Assembly: GCF_003258315.1 (NCBI RefSeq)
Contig: NZ_CP030032.1
Coordinates: 4,199,501-4,263,500 of the forward strand
Reading direction: 5' to 3'
Origin: Bradymonas sediminis
GTDB lineage: Bacteria > Myxococcota_A > Bradymonadia > Bradymonadales > Bradymonadaceae
Length of the DNA: 64,000 nucleotides
The first letter of the stretch is position 1. Every line of letters begins with the position of its first letter. Under the pieces are notes generated by a model. That model searched no databases. It had not been told where the DNA came from and saw only the letters and a list, made by a program, of their open reading frames with translations. Shown piece after piece: positions 25,896-33,230 of the stretch. A program made the position numbers and the translations under genes.

Positions 25896-27593
25896 ATGAG
25901 CTCATCCTCCGAACAAAAAATCCTGCGCGTCGGCACCGTCATCGCAGGCAAATACCGCATCGACAAGGCCATCGCACGCGGCGGCTTCAGCGTCATTTAT
26001 CGCGCCACGCATATCGAAATGAAGCGCCCGGTGGGGCTCAAGATCCCCACCATCGCCGAGGATATCAAAGCCTCCTGGCTGGAGCGCTTCACCCGCGAGG
26101 CGCGCCTGGCCAGCCAACTGACTCACCCCAACACCGTCACGATTTACGACTACGGCCAGGACCCCCACGGCTTCCTCTATATCGCCATGGAGTGGGTTGA
26201 GGGCGTCTCCCTCTACCAATACCTCGACAAGCGCGGGGCGCTGCCGCCGCTGGCGGTAGCGCGACTCAGCGTCCAGATCCTGGCCAGCCTGCAAGAGGCC
26301 CATCAACTTCATTTTTTGCACCGCGATCTTAAGCCCTCAAATATCATGCTCACCCGTGATTTTCAGGGCCAGGATATGGTCAAGATCCTGGACTTCGGCA
26401 TCGCCAAAGACCTGAGCGAGAACGCCGAGAGCCTGGCGCGCATCACCCACCAGGGAACCTTCGTGGGCACCCCGCGCTACGCCTCTCCCGAGCAGCTCGA
26501 GCAGACCAAACAGCTCGGCCCCCCGTCGGATATCTACTCGCTGGGCCTGTTGATGTGGGAGGCGATGGTCGGCGACCCGGCGGTCCCCTCCACGATCTAC
26601 GGCGAGTGCGTCGAAAAGCACCTGGGCCCCGAGCCCTGGGTTCTCCCCCCGGCGGTGTCTTGCCCGCCCGGGTTAGAGCGCATCCTCTATAAAGCGCTGG
26701 CAAAGCCCACCGTTGATCGCTACCAAACATGCGCCGAAATGCGCCGGGAGTTGCTCGCCTGGCTCAACACCCCCGAGGCGCGCGCAGAAGATGCCGAAGA
26801 TGTCCCGTTTTCACGACGACGCTCCCCATCACCGCCGCCGCTTCGACAAAAAAATTCGCCGGTCGATCAGCTCTTGCAGGCCGCCAAACAGGCCCGGCCC
26901 AAACCGGCGCCCCGGGCCGAAGAAGATCTCCCTCCCCTGGAGTTGGACCTCGCCCGCATCGCCGACGACGGCAGGAATAATCGCGCCGGCCACCCCGCTC
27001 AAGCCCGCGCGCCCGGGGAGTATCGCCCCGCCGAGCCCCGCGCACCGCGCGCCAACCTCTGGCCGCGGATCGCCGCCGCCAGCGGCGCCGCTTTGCTCAT
27101 CGCCCTGCTCGGCTGGTGGGCTTTCTCGGACGACAACTCAGCCGACGCCCCGGCGCCCCCCGAGCCCAGCCAAGCCAGCGCGCTCGCCGAGCCCCACGAA
27201 AAACCCGCGCCCCCTCGCCCGGCACCCCGCGATCCGGCGGCCGCCAGCGTCTCGCCATCGCTCGTCTGGGCCGCCATCCAGGAGTCGGGGTGGAAGCGCA
27301 TCGGCAAGCTCAGCAGCTTTGACGCCGGCGGCCTCACCCAGGAGAACGGGCGCTTTCGCAAAAGCGGGCATACCGTCGCGGTCACCGTCTTTAGCGCCAA
27401 TGACCACGGTGAGATGCCCGACTATTCCGAGGTCGCCGAGCCCCCCGCCCAGGTGATCGACTTCGGCACTACCTTCGTCCAGGTCGCCCCGGGAACCCCG
27501 TCCACCACCGTCGAGGCCATCGACCACCTGGCCGGGAGCCTGCGAAAGCTCCAGGAGATCATCGAGGAGCAAAGAGAAGACGCCGCCCCCTGA
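25896..27593 (+). CDS. Hanks-type Ser/Thr protein kinase with TM and extracytoplasmic tail
   Basis: A 565-residue eukaryotic-like kinase. Glycine loop ARGGFSVIYRA (near 28-38), VGLKIP with the ATP-binding Lys (near 49; the usual VAIK is VGLK), HRDLKPSN (near 142), DFGIAK (near 167), GTPRYASPEQ. The kinase domain ends near residue 280. A Pro-rich linker leads to a membrane span near 390-410 (IAAASGAALLIALLGWWAF) and an extracytoplasmic part of about 150 residues with no recognised sensor fold (SGWKRIGKLSSFDAGG..., ending in charged residues). ATG 25896 is used; GTG 25857 has no RBS either. It is a separate unit from the Tad-like operon because a terminator precedes it, and it converges with the ferredoxin gene with a 1-bp gap. 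Confidence 0.92.
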   Translation: MSSSSEQKILRVGTVIAGKYRIDKAIARGGFSVIYRATHIEMKRPVGLKIPTIAEDIKASWLERFTREARLASQLTHPNTVTIYDYGQDPHGFLYIAMEWVEGVSLYQYLDKRGALPPLAVARLSVQILASLQEAHQLHFLHRDLKPSNIMLTRDFQGQDMVKILDFGIAKDLSENAESLARITHQGTFVGTPRYASPEQLEQTKQLGPPSDIYSLGLLMWEAMVGDPAVPSTIYGECVEKHLGPEPWVLPPAVSCPPGLERILYKALAKPTVDRYQTCAEMRRELLAWLNTPEARAEDAEDVPFSRRRSPSPPPLRQKNSPVDQLLQAAKQARPKPAPRAEEDLPPLELDLARIADDGRNNRAGHPAQARAPGEYRPAEPRAPRANLWPRIAAASGAALLIALLGWWAFSDDNSADAPAPPEPSQASALAEPHEKPAPPRPAPRDPAAASVSPSLVWAAIQESGWKRIGKLSSFDAGGLTQENGRFRKSGHTVAVTVFSANDHGEMPDYSEVAEPPAQVIDFGTTFVQVAPGTPSTTVEAIDHLAGSLRKLQEIIEEQREDAAP

Positions 27594-27594
27594 C

Positions 27595-27888
27595 TCAGGA
27601 CTCGAAGAACTTCGCGTTCAGCTCGATATATTCTTCCCACTCCTCGGGCACATCGAACTCCTCGAAGATCGCCTCGACCGGGCACTCCGGCTCACAGGCC
27701 CCGCAGTCGATGCAGATCTGCGGGTCGATGAACAACTGCATATTTGCGAGCCTCGCCTCATCGCCGTCGAGCTGGATCTGGCGAATCTCGTCGACCGGCA
27801 GCAACCCGTGAATGCAATCCACCGGGCACACCTCAACACACGAAGCATCCAGGCAGCCAAGACACGGCTGGGTAATTACAAAAGCCAT
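27595..27888 (-). CDS. 7Fe-type ferredoxin
   Basis: A 97-residue electron carrier. CLGCLDASCVEVCPVDCI near residues 9-26 matches the 3Fe-4S/4Fe-4S N-terminal half of FdxA-type ferredoxins. CIDCGACEPECPVEAI near 59-74 is a classical CxxCxxCxxxCP 4Fe-4S motif. The acidic C-terminus (EEFDVPEEWEEYIELN) is typical of this class. It lies 41 bp after the last gene of the cbb3-type operon on the same strand, so it may be co-transcribed and help supply electrons or assemble the oxidase; that link is inferred. Confidence 0.92.
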   Translation of the reverse strand: MAFVITQPCLGCLDASCVEVCPVDCIHGLLPVDEIRQIQLDGDEARLANMQLFIDPQICIDCGACEPECPVEAIFEEFDVPEEWEEYIELNAKFFES

Positions 27889-27929
27889 TTGCTCTCTCCC
27901 TTGCTAAAAACTCACCCCAATTTCGGCGA

Positions 27930-28418
27930 CTATTCCCCGGCGCGCGTCTGCCAGGTCGGCGCCTCGCGATAGTCCCCCGCGGGGCTCCAATAATGCAGCG
28001 AATAAAACATCGCCGCGGCAAAGATCAGGATAAACAGCACCCAGACCCAGGTCGGCACCGGCGTGGGTGCCTCGGCGCGCGACGGCTCCCAATCGTCGTT
28101 CCCCGAGCCGCTAAACGCGTGGATCATCACCGACATATCGCCGTCGACCACCTCGTTATCCTTGAGCCCGTGCACCTCAATCGCCGGGCCGTTTCGCACC
28201 CGAAAATCGATCTCACGCACGCCGATCGTGCCGTTGGCGCACATCGCCTCGACGCGCATCTTATGCGCCCCGTCGCGCATCTCGCGGGTGTCCAATTGCA
28301 CCCGCCCGGGCGGCTTGTAGCGCGCGACGGGTTCCACCTCATCGTCGATATAGACCGACACCCAGCACACCGACTGCTTCGACCCACACGCCGGGGCCAC
28401 GCTCTCACTGATAGTCAT
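27930..28418 (-). CDS. Oxidase-operon membrane protein with Ig-like domain and C-terminal TM
   Basis: A 162-residue protein not assigned to a named family. It starts with a short Cys-containing segment (ACGSKQSVCW) and a beta-rich, Ig-like domain (about 20-100: VARYKPPGRVQLDT, MRVEAMCANGTIGVREIDF, GLKDNEVVDGDMSVMIHAF). It ends with a Pro-rich linker and one membrane span (VPTWVWVLFILIFAAAMFYS). The tail after the span is short and hydrophilic. It overlaps the next upstream gene by 4 bp within the cbb3 operon, so an accessory subunit or assembly role (CcoH/FixH-like in position) is inferred; I see no sequence proof of that family. Confidence 0.65.
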   Translation of the reverse strand: MTISESVAPACGSKQSVCWVSVYIDDEVEPVARYKPPGRVQLDTREMRDGAHKMRVEAMCANGTIGVREIDFRVRNGPAIEVHGLKDNEVVDGDMSVMIHAFSGSGNDDWEPSRAEAPTPVPTWVWVLFILIFAAAMFYSLHYWSPAGDYREAPTWQTRAGE

Positions 28419-28672
28419 CGGGGGCCTCCGTCATGCAAAATACGGCGCTTGATATGGTTTGCGCCTTTCTCGCCGGGGCGAAATAGGTAGCGAAACGTCA
28501 TCGCCAGCGACACGATCAACACCACCCAGGCCACGCCCACGATCCCCAGCTCCACGCCATTGGGCTCGTAGGCCCCCGAATGCCCGTGCTCATCGACATG
28601 CAGCGACCAGGACCCGGGCTCCGCGCCCGAGTGCGCGGCCTCGCCATTCATCTTCTCCATCGGTTTGCTCAT
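28415..28672 (-). CDS. Small one-TM subunit of the cbb3-type oxidase operon (CcoQ-like by position)
   Basis: An 85-residue protein with a hydrophilic N-terminus containing several His and Glu residues, and one membrane span (GIVGVAWVVLIVSLAMTF). A tail beginning RYLFRPGEKG follows, which resembles the RPG motif after the span of CcoQ/FixQ. It lies between the ccoO-like gene (11 bp upstream) and the Ig-like membrane protein (4-bp overlap). A structural or stabilising role in the oxidase is likely; the exact family is uncertain. Confidence 0.65.
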   Translation of the reverse strand: MSKPMEKMNGEAAHSGAEPGSWSLHVDEHGHSGAYEPNGVELGIVGVAWVVLIVSLAMTFRYLFRPGEKGANHIKRRILHDGGPR

Positions 28673-28683
28673 CGTCTCACTCC

Positions 28684-29673
28684 TTATTTTTTGTCCAGGG
28701 TCGCGCGGATCTTTGCGACATCCGCCGGGGTCACCGTCGGGGCGTCATTTCCCCAGCTGGTGCGCTCGTGATTGACCACCGCGGCGATCTCCTTATCGTC
28801 AAGAATCGCGGCGAACGCGGTCATCGGCGAGGCGTAGGCGACGCCGTTGATCTCCTTGCCCTGCAGGCCTTCCAGGACGATGCGGATATGGTCGCTCGGG
28901 TCCTCATCAATCACCACCGGGTCACCGACCAGCGGCGGGAACACCCCGGGCATCCCCTGGCCTTTGTCCTGGTGGCAGCTCGCGCAACTTGTCGCGTAGA
29001 CCGACGCGCCGAGGTCACCGCCGCCCTTGTCATCCGCCTTCGCGCCGCCCTTCTTCGCCCCCATCGCGCTCCCTTCGGGAAGCGGATCTTGCTTAAGGCT
29101 GAGCAAATACGCGACCAACGCCTCGCTCTGCTCCGTGGTCACCACGGCCCTGCCGTTGGCCGGGCCAAACCCCTCGGGCAGCTGCACCACGGTCTGGCCG
29201 GGGCGCGGGGTGTCGACCTCCTTGAACAGCCAGGGGTGCGAGGGCATCACCGAGTCCGGCACCACCGTGCGCGGGTTATAGAGATGCATATTCTGCCAGA
29301 TCTCACTGGGCTGGCGCTTGCCGATATTGGTCAGGTCCGGCCCGGTGCGCTGCGAGCCGAGCAGAGACGGCGCCTGCACAAACGCATCCTTGGGCTTGAA
29401 CCGGGCAAAGTCAGCCGGCACCGCCGGGCGCCCGAAGACCTCGTCGGAGGGCACCGGGCGCACCTGCTGGGTATGACAGGCCACGCAACCCTCGCTGATA
29501 TAGATATGCTGGCCGAGCTGCTCCTGCTCGCTCAGCTCGCGCGACCCCGGCAGGGGCGCGTTATTCTCCTGGGCCCAATAGGCCGGGCCCACCGCCACGA
29601 TCAGGCTCAACAATAAAAAGACCGCAAACGAAGCCCCGTAGAGCGCGCGCGCATTCGTATGAAAATTAAGCAT
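28684..29673 (-). CDS. ccoO: CcoO-cytochrome c fusion, cbb3-type oxidase diheme subunit
   Basis: A membrane-anchored diheme cytochrome delivering electrons to CcoN. N-terminal signal-anchor (ALYGASFAVFLLLSLIVAVG), then the CcoO-specific heme site YISEGCVACHTQQVRP near residues 54-69. After a linker rich in Gly/Lys (about 200-220) comes a second class I cytochrome c domain with CASCHQDKGQGM near 228 and an axial-ligand-like SPMTAF. Ordinary CcoO has one heme, and CcoP is a separate diheme protein; here one monoheme domain is joined to CcoO and no other ccoP is present. I chose ATG 29673: GGAGG lies 7 bases before it within the end of ccoN, with an 8-bp overlap. The upstream ATG (29700) would add 9 residues. 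Confidence 0.9.
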   Translation of the reverse strand: MLNFHTNARALYGASFAVFLLLSLIVAVGPAYWAQENNAPLPGSRELSEQEQLGQHIYISEGCVACHTQQVRPVPSDEVFGRPAVPADFARFKPKDAFVQAPSLLGSQRTGPDLTNIGKRQPSEIWQNMHLYNPRTVVPDSVMPSHPWLFKEVDTPRPGQTVVQLPEGFGPANGRAVVTTEQSEALVAYLLSLKQDPLPEGSAMGAKKGGAKADDKGGGDLGASVYATSCASCHQDKGQGMPGVFPPLVGDPVVIDEDPSDHIRIVLEGLQGKEINGVAYASPMTAFAAILDDKEIAAVVNHERTSWGNDAPTVTPADVAKIRATLDKK

Positions 29674-31174
29674 TCGCCACCTCCACATTCGCCGCAGCAT
29701 CCATCACCTGCTCACATTCGCCAGTCTCGTCGGGCGCCGGCGCGGCCGCGTCTTCCCCCTGTTTTTTGGGCAGCATATGCCAGAAATTATAGGCAAAGAG
29801 CAGGTGCGACACGAACATCAGCGTCCCCCCCACCGCCCGCCACAGCCAGAACGGCGCCATCATGCGCACCGACTCCATAAACGCCTCGCCGGCGATCCAG
29901 CTCACCCCTTGCAGGTGCCCGCCGATCGACAGCGAAACCCCGTAGATGCCGATGCCCACGAAGGCCAACCAGAAGTGCACCCCGACCAGCAACTGCCGCG
30001 GGTTGCGCCCGGTCATATGCGGCACCATGCCGTAGATACCCCCCCAGATCATGAAGGTGATGAACCCGTACATCGAGAAATGCGAGTGCCCCACCGTGAA
30101 GTTCGTAAAATGCCAATACAGGTTGGCCGTGCGCAGCGCCTCAAGCGAGCCCTGCAGCGACACGAAGCAATAATAGAAGATCCCCGCGGCCAAAAACGGC
30201 AGGGCGTAGCTCTTGCGGATCATCGACCACTTGCCGCGCGCGGTCAGCGCGAAGTTCGCCGTCCCCGCCACCACCGGGATCACCATGCCGATGCTGAACA
30301 CAATCGCCACGGTCTGCAGCCACCAGGGCACCGGGCTGAAGATAAAATGATGGGTGCCGATCATCGTATAAAAGAGCAGCTGCGTGGAGAACGCCAGCGC
30401 CCCCAGCGAATACGAGTAGATCGGCGTGTTCAGCAGCTTGGGCACCAGATAATACGCCATCCCCAACACCATCGGCGTAAACCACATCCCCACACCCTGG
30501 TGCATATAATAGCCCTGGATAATCGTCTGCCCCATCCCCTCCTGATACCCCGGCAGGTACGCGATCGTCGCCAGCACCGTGGTCCAGATGATCGCCGAGA
30601 GGATCCACCAATTCGAGATATAGATCTCGTCGGTCTGGCGCGACTCGATGGTGCGGTAGAAATTGTAGCCGGTCAGCATCAACGCCAGCGCAAAGGGCAG
30701 CATCGCCGGCCAGATATACTCGCGGTACTCCTGCCCGCCGTTATTAACCCCGGCCAATAAAAACAGCGTCCCCACCACCACCGTCAGGTTGATCAGCCCC
30801 AGCGCCACCCAGGCCAGCGCGTAGGAGTGCAGGCGCACCCGGCTGGTCACGGTGACCACGTAGTGGCCCAGGCCGAGCATCCCCAGCGACGCCCACCCCC
30901 AGAAGACCATATTGGTGTGCACCGGGCGAAGCCTGCCAAACGACAACCACGACACCTGCGCCATCTCCGGCCACACCAGCGCAAACCCCATAAACTCGCC
31001 GATCAGCGTTCCTATTACGAGCCAGACGGTGGCGAAGGCCGCATAGGCCAGCACGATCCGGGTCATCCGCGGGTCCACGCCGGCCCCCTGGCTGACCGCC
31101 ACCTTGGCCACCGTTAACTGCCGATTCGCCGGCCCCACACGGCCCTTCGCCGTGATGATTCCTTCCGTTGTCAT
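29666..31174 (-). CDS. ccoN: cbb3-type cytochrome c oxidase subunit I
   Basis: The catalytic heme-copper subunit, reducing O2 at the b3-CuB site in the cytoplasmic membrane. 502 residues with about 12 hydrophobic segments. Ligands seen: LRPVHTNMVFWGW (low-spin heme His), YYMHQGVGMWFTP and GTHHFIFSPVPWW (CuB histidines), and FTNFTVGHSHFSMYGF (heme b3 and b histidines). These match cbb3/C-type oxidases and not A-type enzymes. It is first in the operon; the ccoO fusion overlaps its end. The divergent regulator and the inverted repeat upstream suggest control by redox or Fe-S status. Confidence 0.96.
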   Translation of the reverse strand: MTTEGIITAKGRVGPANRQLTVAKVAVSQGAGVDPRMTRIVLAYAAFATVWLVIGTLIGEFMGFALVWPEMAQVSWLSFGRLRPVHTNMVFWGWASLGMLGLGHYVVTVTSRVRLHSYALAWVALGLINLTVVVGTLFLLAGVNNGGQEYREYIWPAMLPFALALMLTGYNFYRTIESRQTDEIYISNWWILSAIIWTTVLATIAYLPGYQEGMGQTIIQGYYMHQGVGMWFTPMVLGMAYYLVPKLLNTPIYSYSLGALAFSTQLLFYTMIGTHHFIFSPVPWWLQTVAIVFSIGMVIPVVAGTANFALTARGKWSMIRKSYALPFLAAGIFYYCFVSLQGSLEALRTANLYWHFTNFTVGHSHFSMYGFITFMIWGGIYGMVPHMTGRNPRQLLVGVHFWLAFVGIGIYGVSLSIGGHLQGVSWIAGEAFMESVRMMAPFWLWRAVGGTLMFVSHLLFAYNFWHMLPKKQGEDAAAPAPDETGECEQVMDAAANVEVANA

Positions 31175-31320
31175 ACATTCTCCCGGACATAATTATGATT
31201 TTCCCATCGACTCAAAGCGCGGCCCAAGCGTGCGTTCAAACTGCGATACATATCGAAATCAGGCCTTAAAATCGTTCAACACCTCCCCTTCCTAACGGGA
31301 ATATCGCCGCGCCGTCAACT

Positions 31321-31344
31321 TAAACTCGCAAAATTACGAGTTTA
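31321..31344. promoter_or_regulatory. Operator-like inverted repeat between ccoN and the SufR-like gene
   Basis: TAAACTCG (31321-31328) and its exact complement CGAGTTTA (31337-31344) are separated by 8 bp of AT-rich sequence. The repeat sits in the divergent promoter region. On the minus strand a TTGACG box (31313-31318) lies 2 bp downstream of it, toward ccoN. It is the obvious candidate binding site for the adjacent winged-helix regulator; that pairing is inferred. Confidence 0.6.
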
Positions 31345-31478
31345 ATTAATTTTCGCGCCGTTACGATTTGCAGAACCCACCGCGACTGAGCTAGGTTGAA
31401 CCAGCAGACCGATGGTCGGTCACAGCATCCAGGCCACCAACCGTGGCCCTTCAGACCCCCTCACGCGCCAAAGAAGCT

Positions 31479-32180
31479 ATGCCGAATAACCTCCTCAACA
31501 TCCTCTCCGCCTCACGCACCGAGATCGTTTTATTTGTGCAGAGCCGCGGCGACGTCAGCGTCGAAGAGGCATCCAGCGCCCTGGGCCTGGCGAGCACCAC
31601 GATCCGCCAGCACTTCGACCGCCTCGAGGCGCAGGGCATCCTGGAGTTTGAGAGTGTACCGTCCGGGCGAGGCCGGCCGACCTCGCGCTACCGCCTGACC
31701 GCGAATGGGCGGCGGCTCTTCCCCAGCCAGGACGGCCGCCTGCTCGGCGCCGTCCTCGACTTCATGCTGCGCGAGGGCTACCCCGGGCTGGTCAACGACG
31801 TCTTCATCCACACCTGGGCGCAGCGAAAAGAGCGCCTCCTCGCCCTCTTTGCGGCCGCCGGCATCCGCGCCGAAGACGCCCTGACCGACGACCCATCCCC
31901 CGAGGTCATGGCCCAAAAACTCGCCGTCATCACCGACTTCCTCAGCCAGGAGGGCTTTATGTCCAAGGTCGAGCAGGACGGCGATTGCGTGCGCATCAAA
32001 CACCACAACTGCCCCTTCAGCGAGGCCGTGCGCGCCACCAAGCTCCCCTGCCGGCTCGAAGCCGAACTCTTCGAGCAAATCCTTGGCGGCACCGCCACCC
32101 GCCTCGACTATATGCCCGACGGCGACACCGCCTGCACCTACGAGTTCAGGTTCGGTGGCGACAAAACGCCGACCGATTAA
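31479..32180 (+). CDS. SufR-like winged-helix regulator with Fe-S cysteine motif
   Basis: A 233-residue DNA-binding protein of the COG2345/SufR type. The N-terminal winged helix (about 1-75) has VEEASSALGLASTTIRQHF as recognition region and a wing SGRGRPTSRYRL. The C-terminal part carries Cys170, Cys178, Cys191 and Cys219. Spacing from Cys178 is C-x12-C-x27-C, the same as the 4Fe-4S ligands I recall for SufR (Cys164, 177, 205), with HHNCPF just before. It is transcribed away from the cbb3 oxidase operon, with a perfect inverted repeat in the shared region, so regulating that operon (and itself) in response to Fe-S or oxygen status is inferred. The ATG has AAAGAAG close by; a GTG at 31443 would add 12 residues. 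Confidence 0.85.
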   Translation: MPNNLLNILSASRTEIVLFVQSRGDVSVEEASSALGLASTTIRQHFDRLEAQGILEFESVPSGRGRPTSRYRLTANGRRLFPSQDGRLLGAVLDFMLREGYPGLVNDVFIHTWAQRKERLLALFAAAGIRAEDALTDDPSPEVMAQKLAVITDFLSQEGFMSKVEQDGDCVRIKHHNCPFSEAVRATKLPCRLEAELFEQILGGTATRLDYMPDGDTACTYEFRFGGDKTPTD

Positions 32181-32234
32181 AACGCCTCTTTAACACACCG
32201 CAAACCCACCACGCTCCGCGGGGGCAACAGTAGT

Positions 32235-32289
32235 CCTCCGCCGCTAGTAGGGGGGAGGAGACGACGTAGCGAAGCGGAGTCGGCGGAGG
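32235..32289. repeat. Palindromic GC-rich element
   Basis: CCTCCGCCG (32235-32243) is the exact complement of CGGCGGAGG (32281-32289). Between them lie shorter complementary G-rich and C-rich blocks. It sits 55 bp after the stop of the regulator gene and 90 bp before the next gene. It resembles REP-type elements; a terminator role is possible but no T-tract follows. Confidence 0.4.
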
Positions 32290-32377
32290 GGTGAATCAGA
32301 CGGACCGCCAAAACATCTTTGTCGCCCCAAAAATATCGCGCTACCATACACTCAATATTACTTCTGCCTGGATAAAT

Positions 32378-33073
32378 ATGATGCACATCCTTCGCCCCAA
32401 CCATCGCCGCTCACTCATCGCGCTCGCCGCCCTCGCTACGCTCCTCGCCACTGGCTGCGCCACCACCGGCGAGGCATCCTCGGACGCCGCCGACGACGCG
32501 GCCACCGCCCAACAAACCGCCGACGACGCGGCCACCGCCCAACAAGCCGCCGACGACGCGCAAGCCGAGGCCCCCAAAGGGCCCTTGCGACCGACGCGCG
32601 CCCAGCTTGACAGCCTCGCAAAGGCTACCTTTGAGCAATTAGCGGCCACGGATTTGGCGCAAGGTTGGGACGAGGCAGCCGGCACCGACGAGGCCGCAGT
32701 GGTCCTGCTCGCTCCCTTTAAGACGACGCGCGCCGACCTCGCTATGAGCACCGAATCGATGAGCTCAAGAATTGAGACTAGCCTCGTCAATGATTCGGGC
32801 GCCGATGTGTTGGGCCCTCCGGGTGAGCAGCTCTACGAACTCTTCGATGGCACGGAGATCCCGCGGTCGACTCCGGAGCAACACCCCGACTTCGCGGAGC
32901 TCCTGGATCGCGCCTATATTATCCACGGGACCTTCTCCGAGGTCGAAACGGATGCGGACACCTCCGACTTCACGCTCACGCTGCGTGTCCTGAAGTCCGG
33001 CCATGACGGCCCGCTCGCTGAGAGCAGCGAAACGATCACCGTGACCCGCGAGGCTCCGCTCACCGGCGAATAA
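32378..33073 (+). CDS. LpoB-like lipoprotein with Ala/Asp repeat linker
   Basis: A 231-residue predicted lipoprotein. Signal peptide ends in LATGC. A low-complexity linker built from a 10-residue repeat ADDAATAQQ(T/A) follows, then an alpha/beta domain: VVLLAPFKTTRADLAM, helices with SSRIETSLV, and a final pair of strands YIIHGTFSEVETD and FTLTLRVLKSG. This order (conserved PF.T, then a helix, then G.. and .L.LRV) resembles LpoB/FlgO-type penicillin-binding protein activators, so a role in cell-wall synthesis is possible but unproven. ATG 32378 is followed by a second ATG. It stands alone between the palindromic element and the propeller genes. Confidence 0.7.
   Translation: MMHILRPNHRRSLIALAALATLLATGCATTGEASSDAADDAATAQQTADDAATAQQAADDAQAEAPKGPLRPTRAQLDSLAKATFEQLAATDLAQGWDEAAGTDEAAVVLLAPFKTTRADLAMSTESMSSRIETSLVNDSGADVLGPPGEQLYELFDGTEIPRSTPEQHPDFAELLDRAYIIHGTFSEVETDADTSDFTLTLRVLKSGHDGPLAESSETITVTREAPLTGE
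32491..32560 (+). repeat. 30-bp tandem repeat inside the LpoB-like gene
   Basis: Two consecutive 30-bp units (32491-32520, 32521-32550) differ at one base and are followed by 10 bases of a third. They encode the Ala/Asp/Gln linker and could vary in copy number by slippage. Confidence 0.85.
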
Positions 33074-33230
33074 CTGGCGTTTATGCTTCACGAGGGTCCG
33101 CGAAGCGCCCGACCGCCAGACTGACCGCCAGACTTGCATTCCAACCAAGCCCGGTGGTAATTCAGCCGACGAATGGATTTCGACCCGCTCGCCGAGCGCT
33201 GTCCGGCCGGAGACACCGACGCCAGGACCC

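Noticed and set aside
32491-32560. Possible CRISPR-like repeats
   Set aside because: Only two and a fraction units, directly adjacent with no spacers, inside a coding linker.
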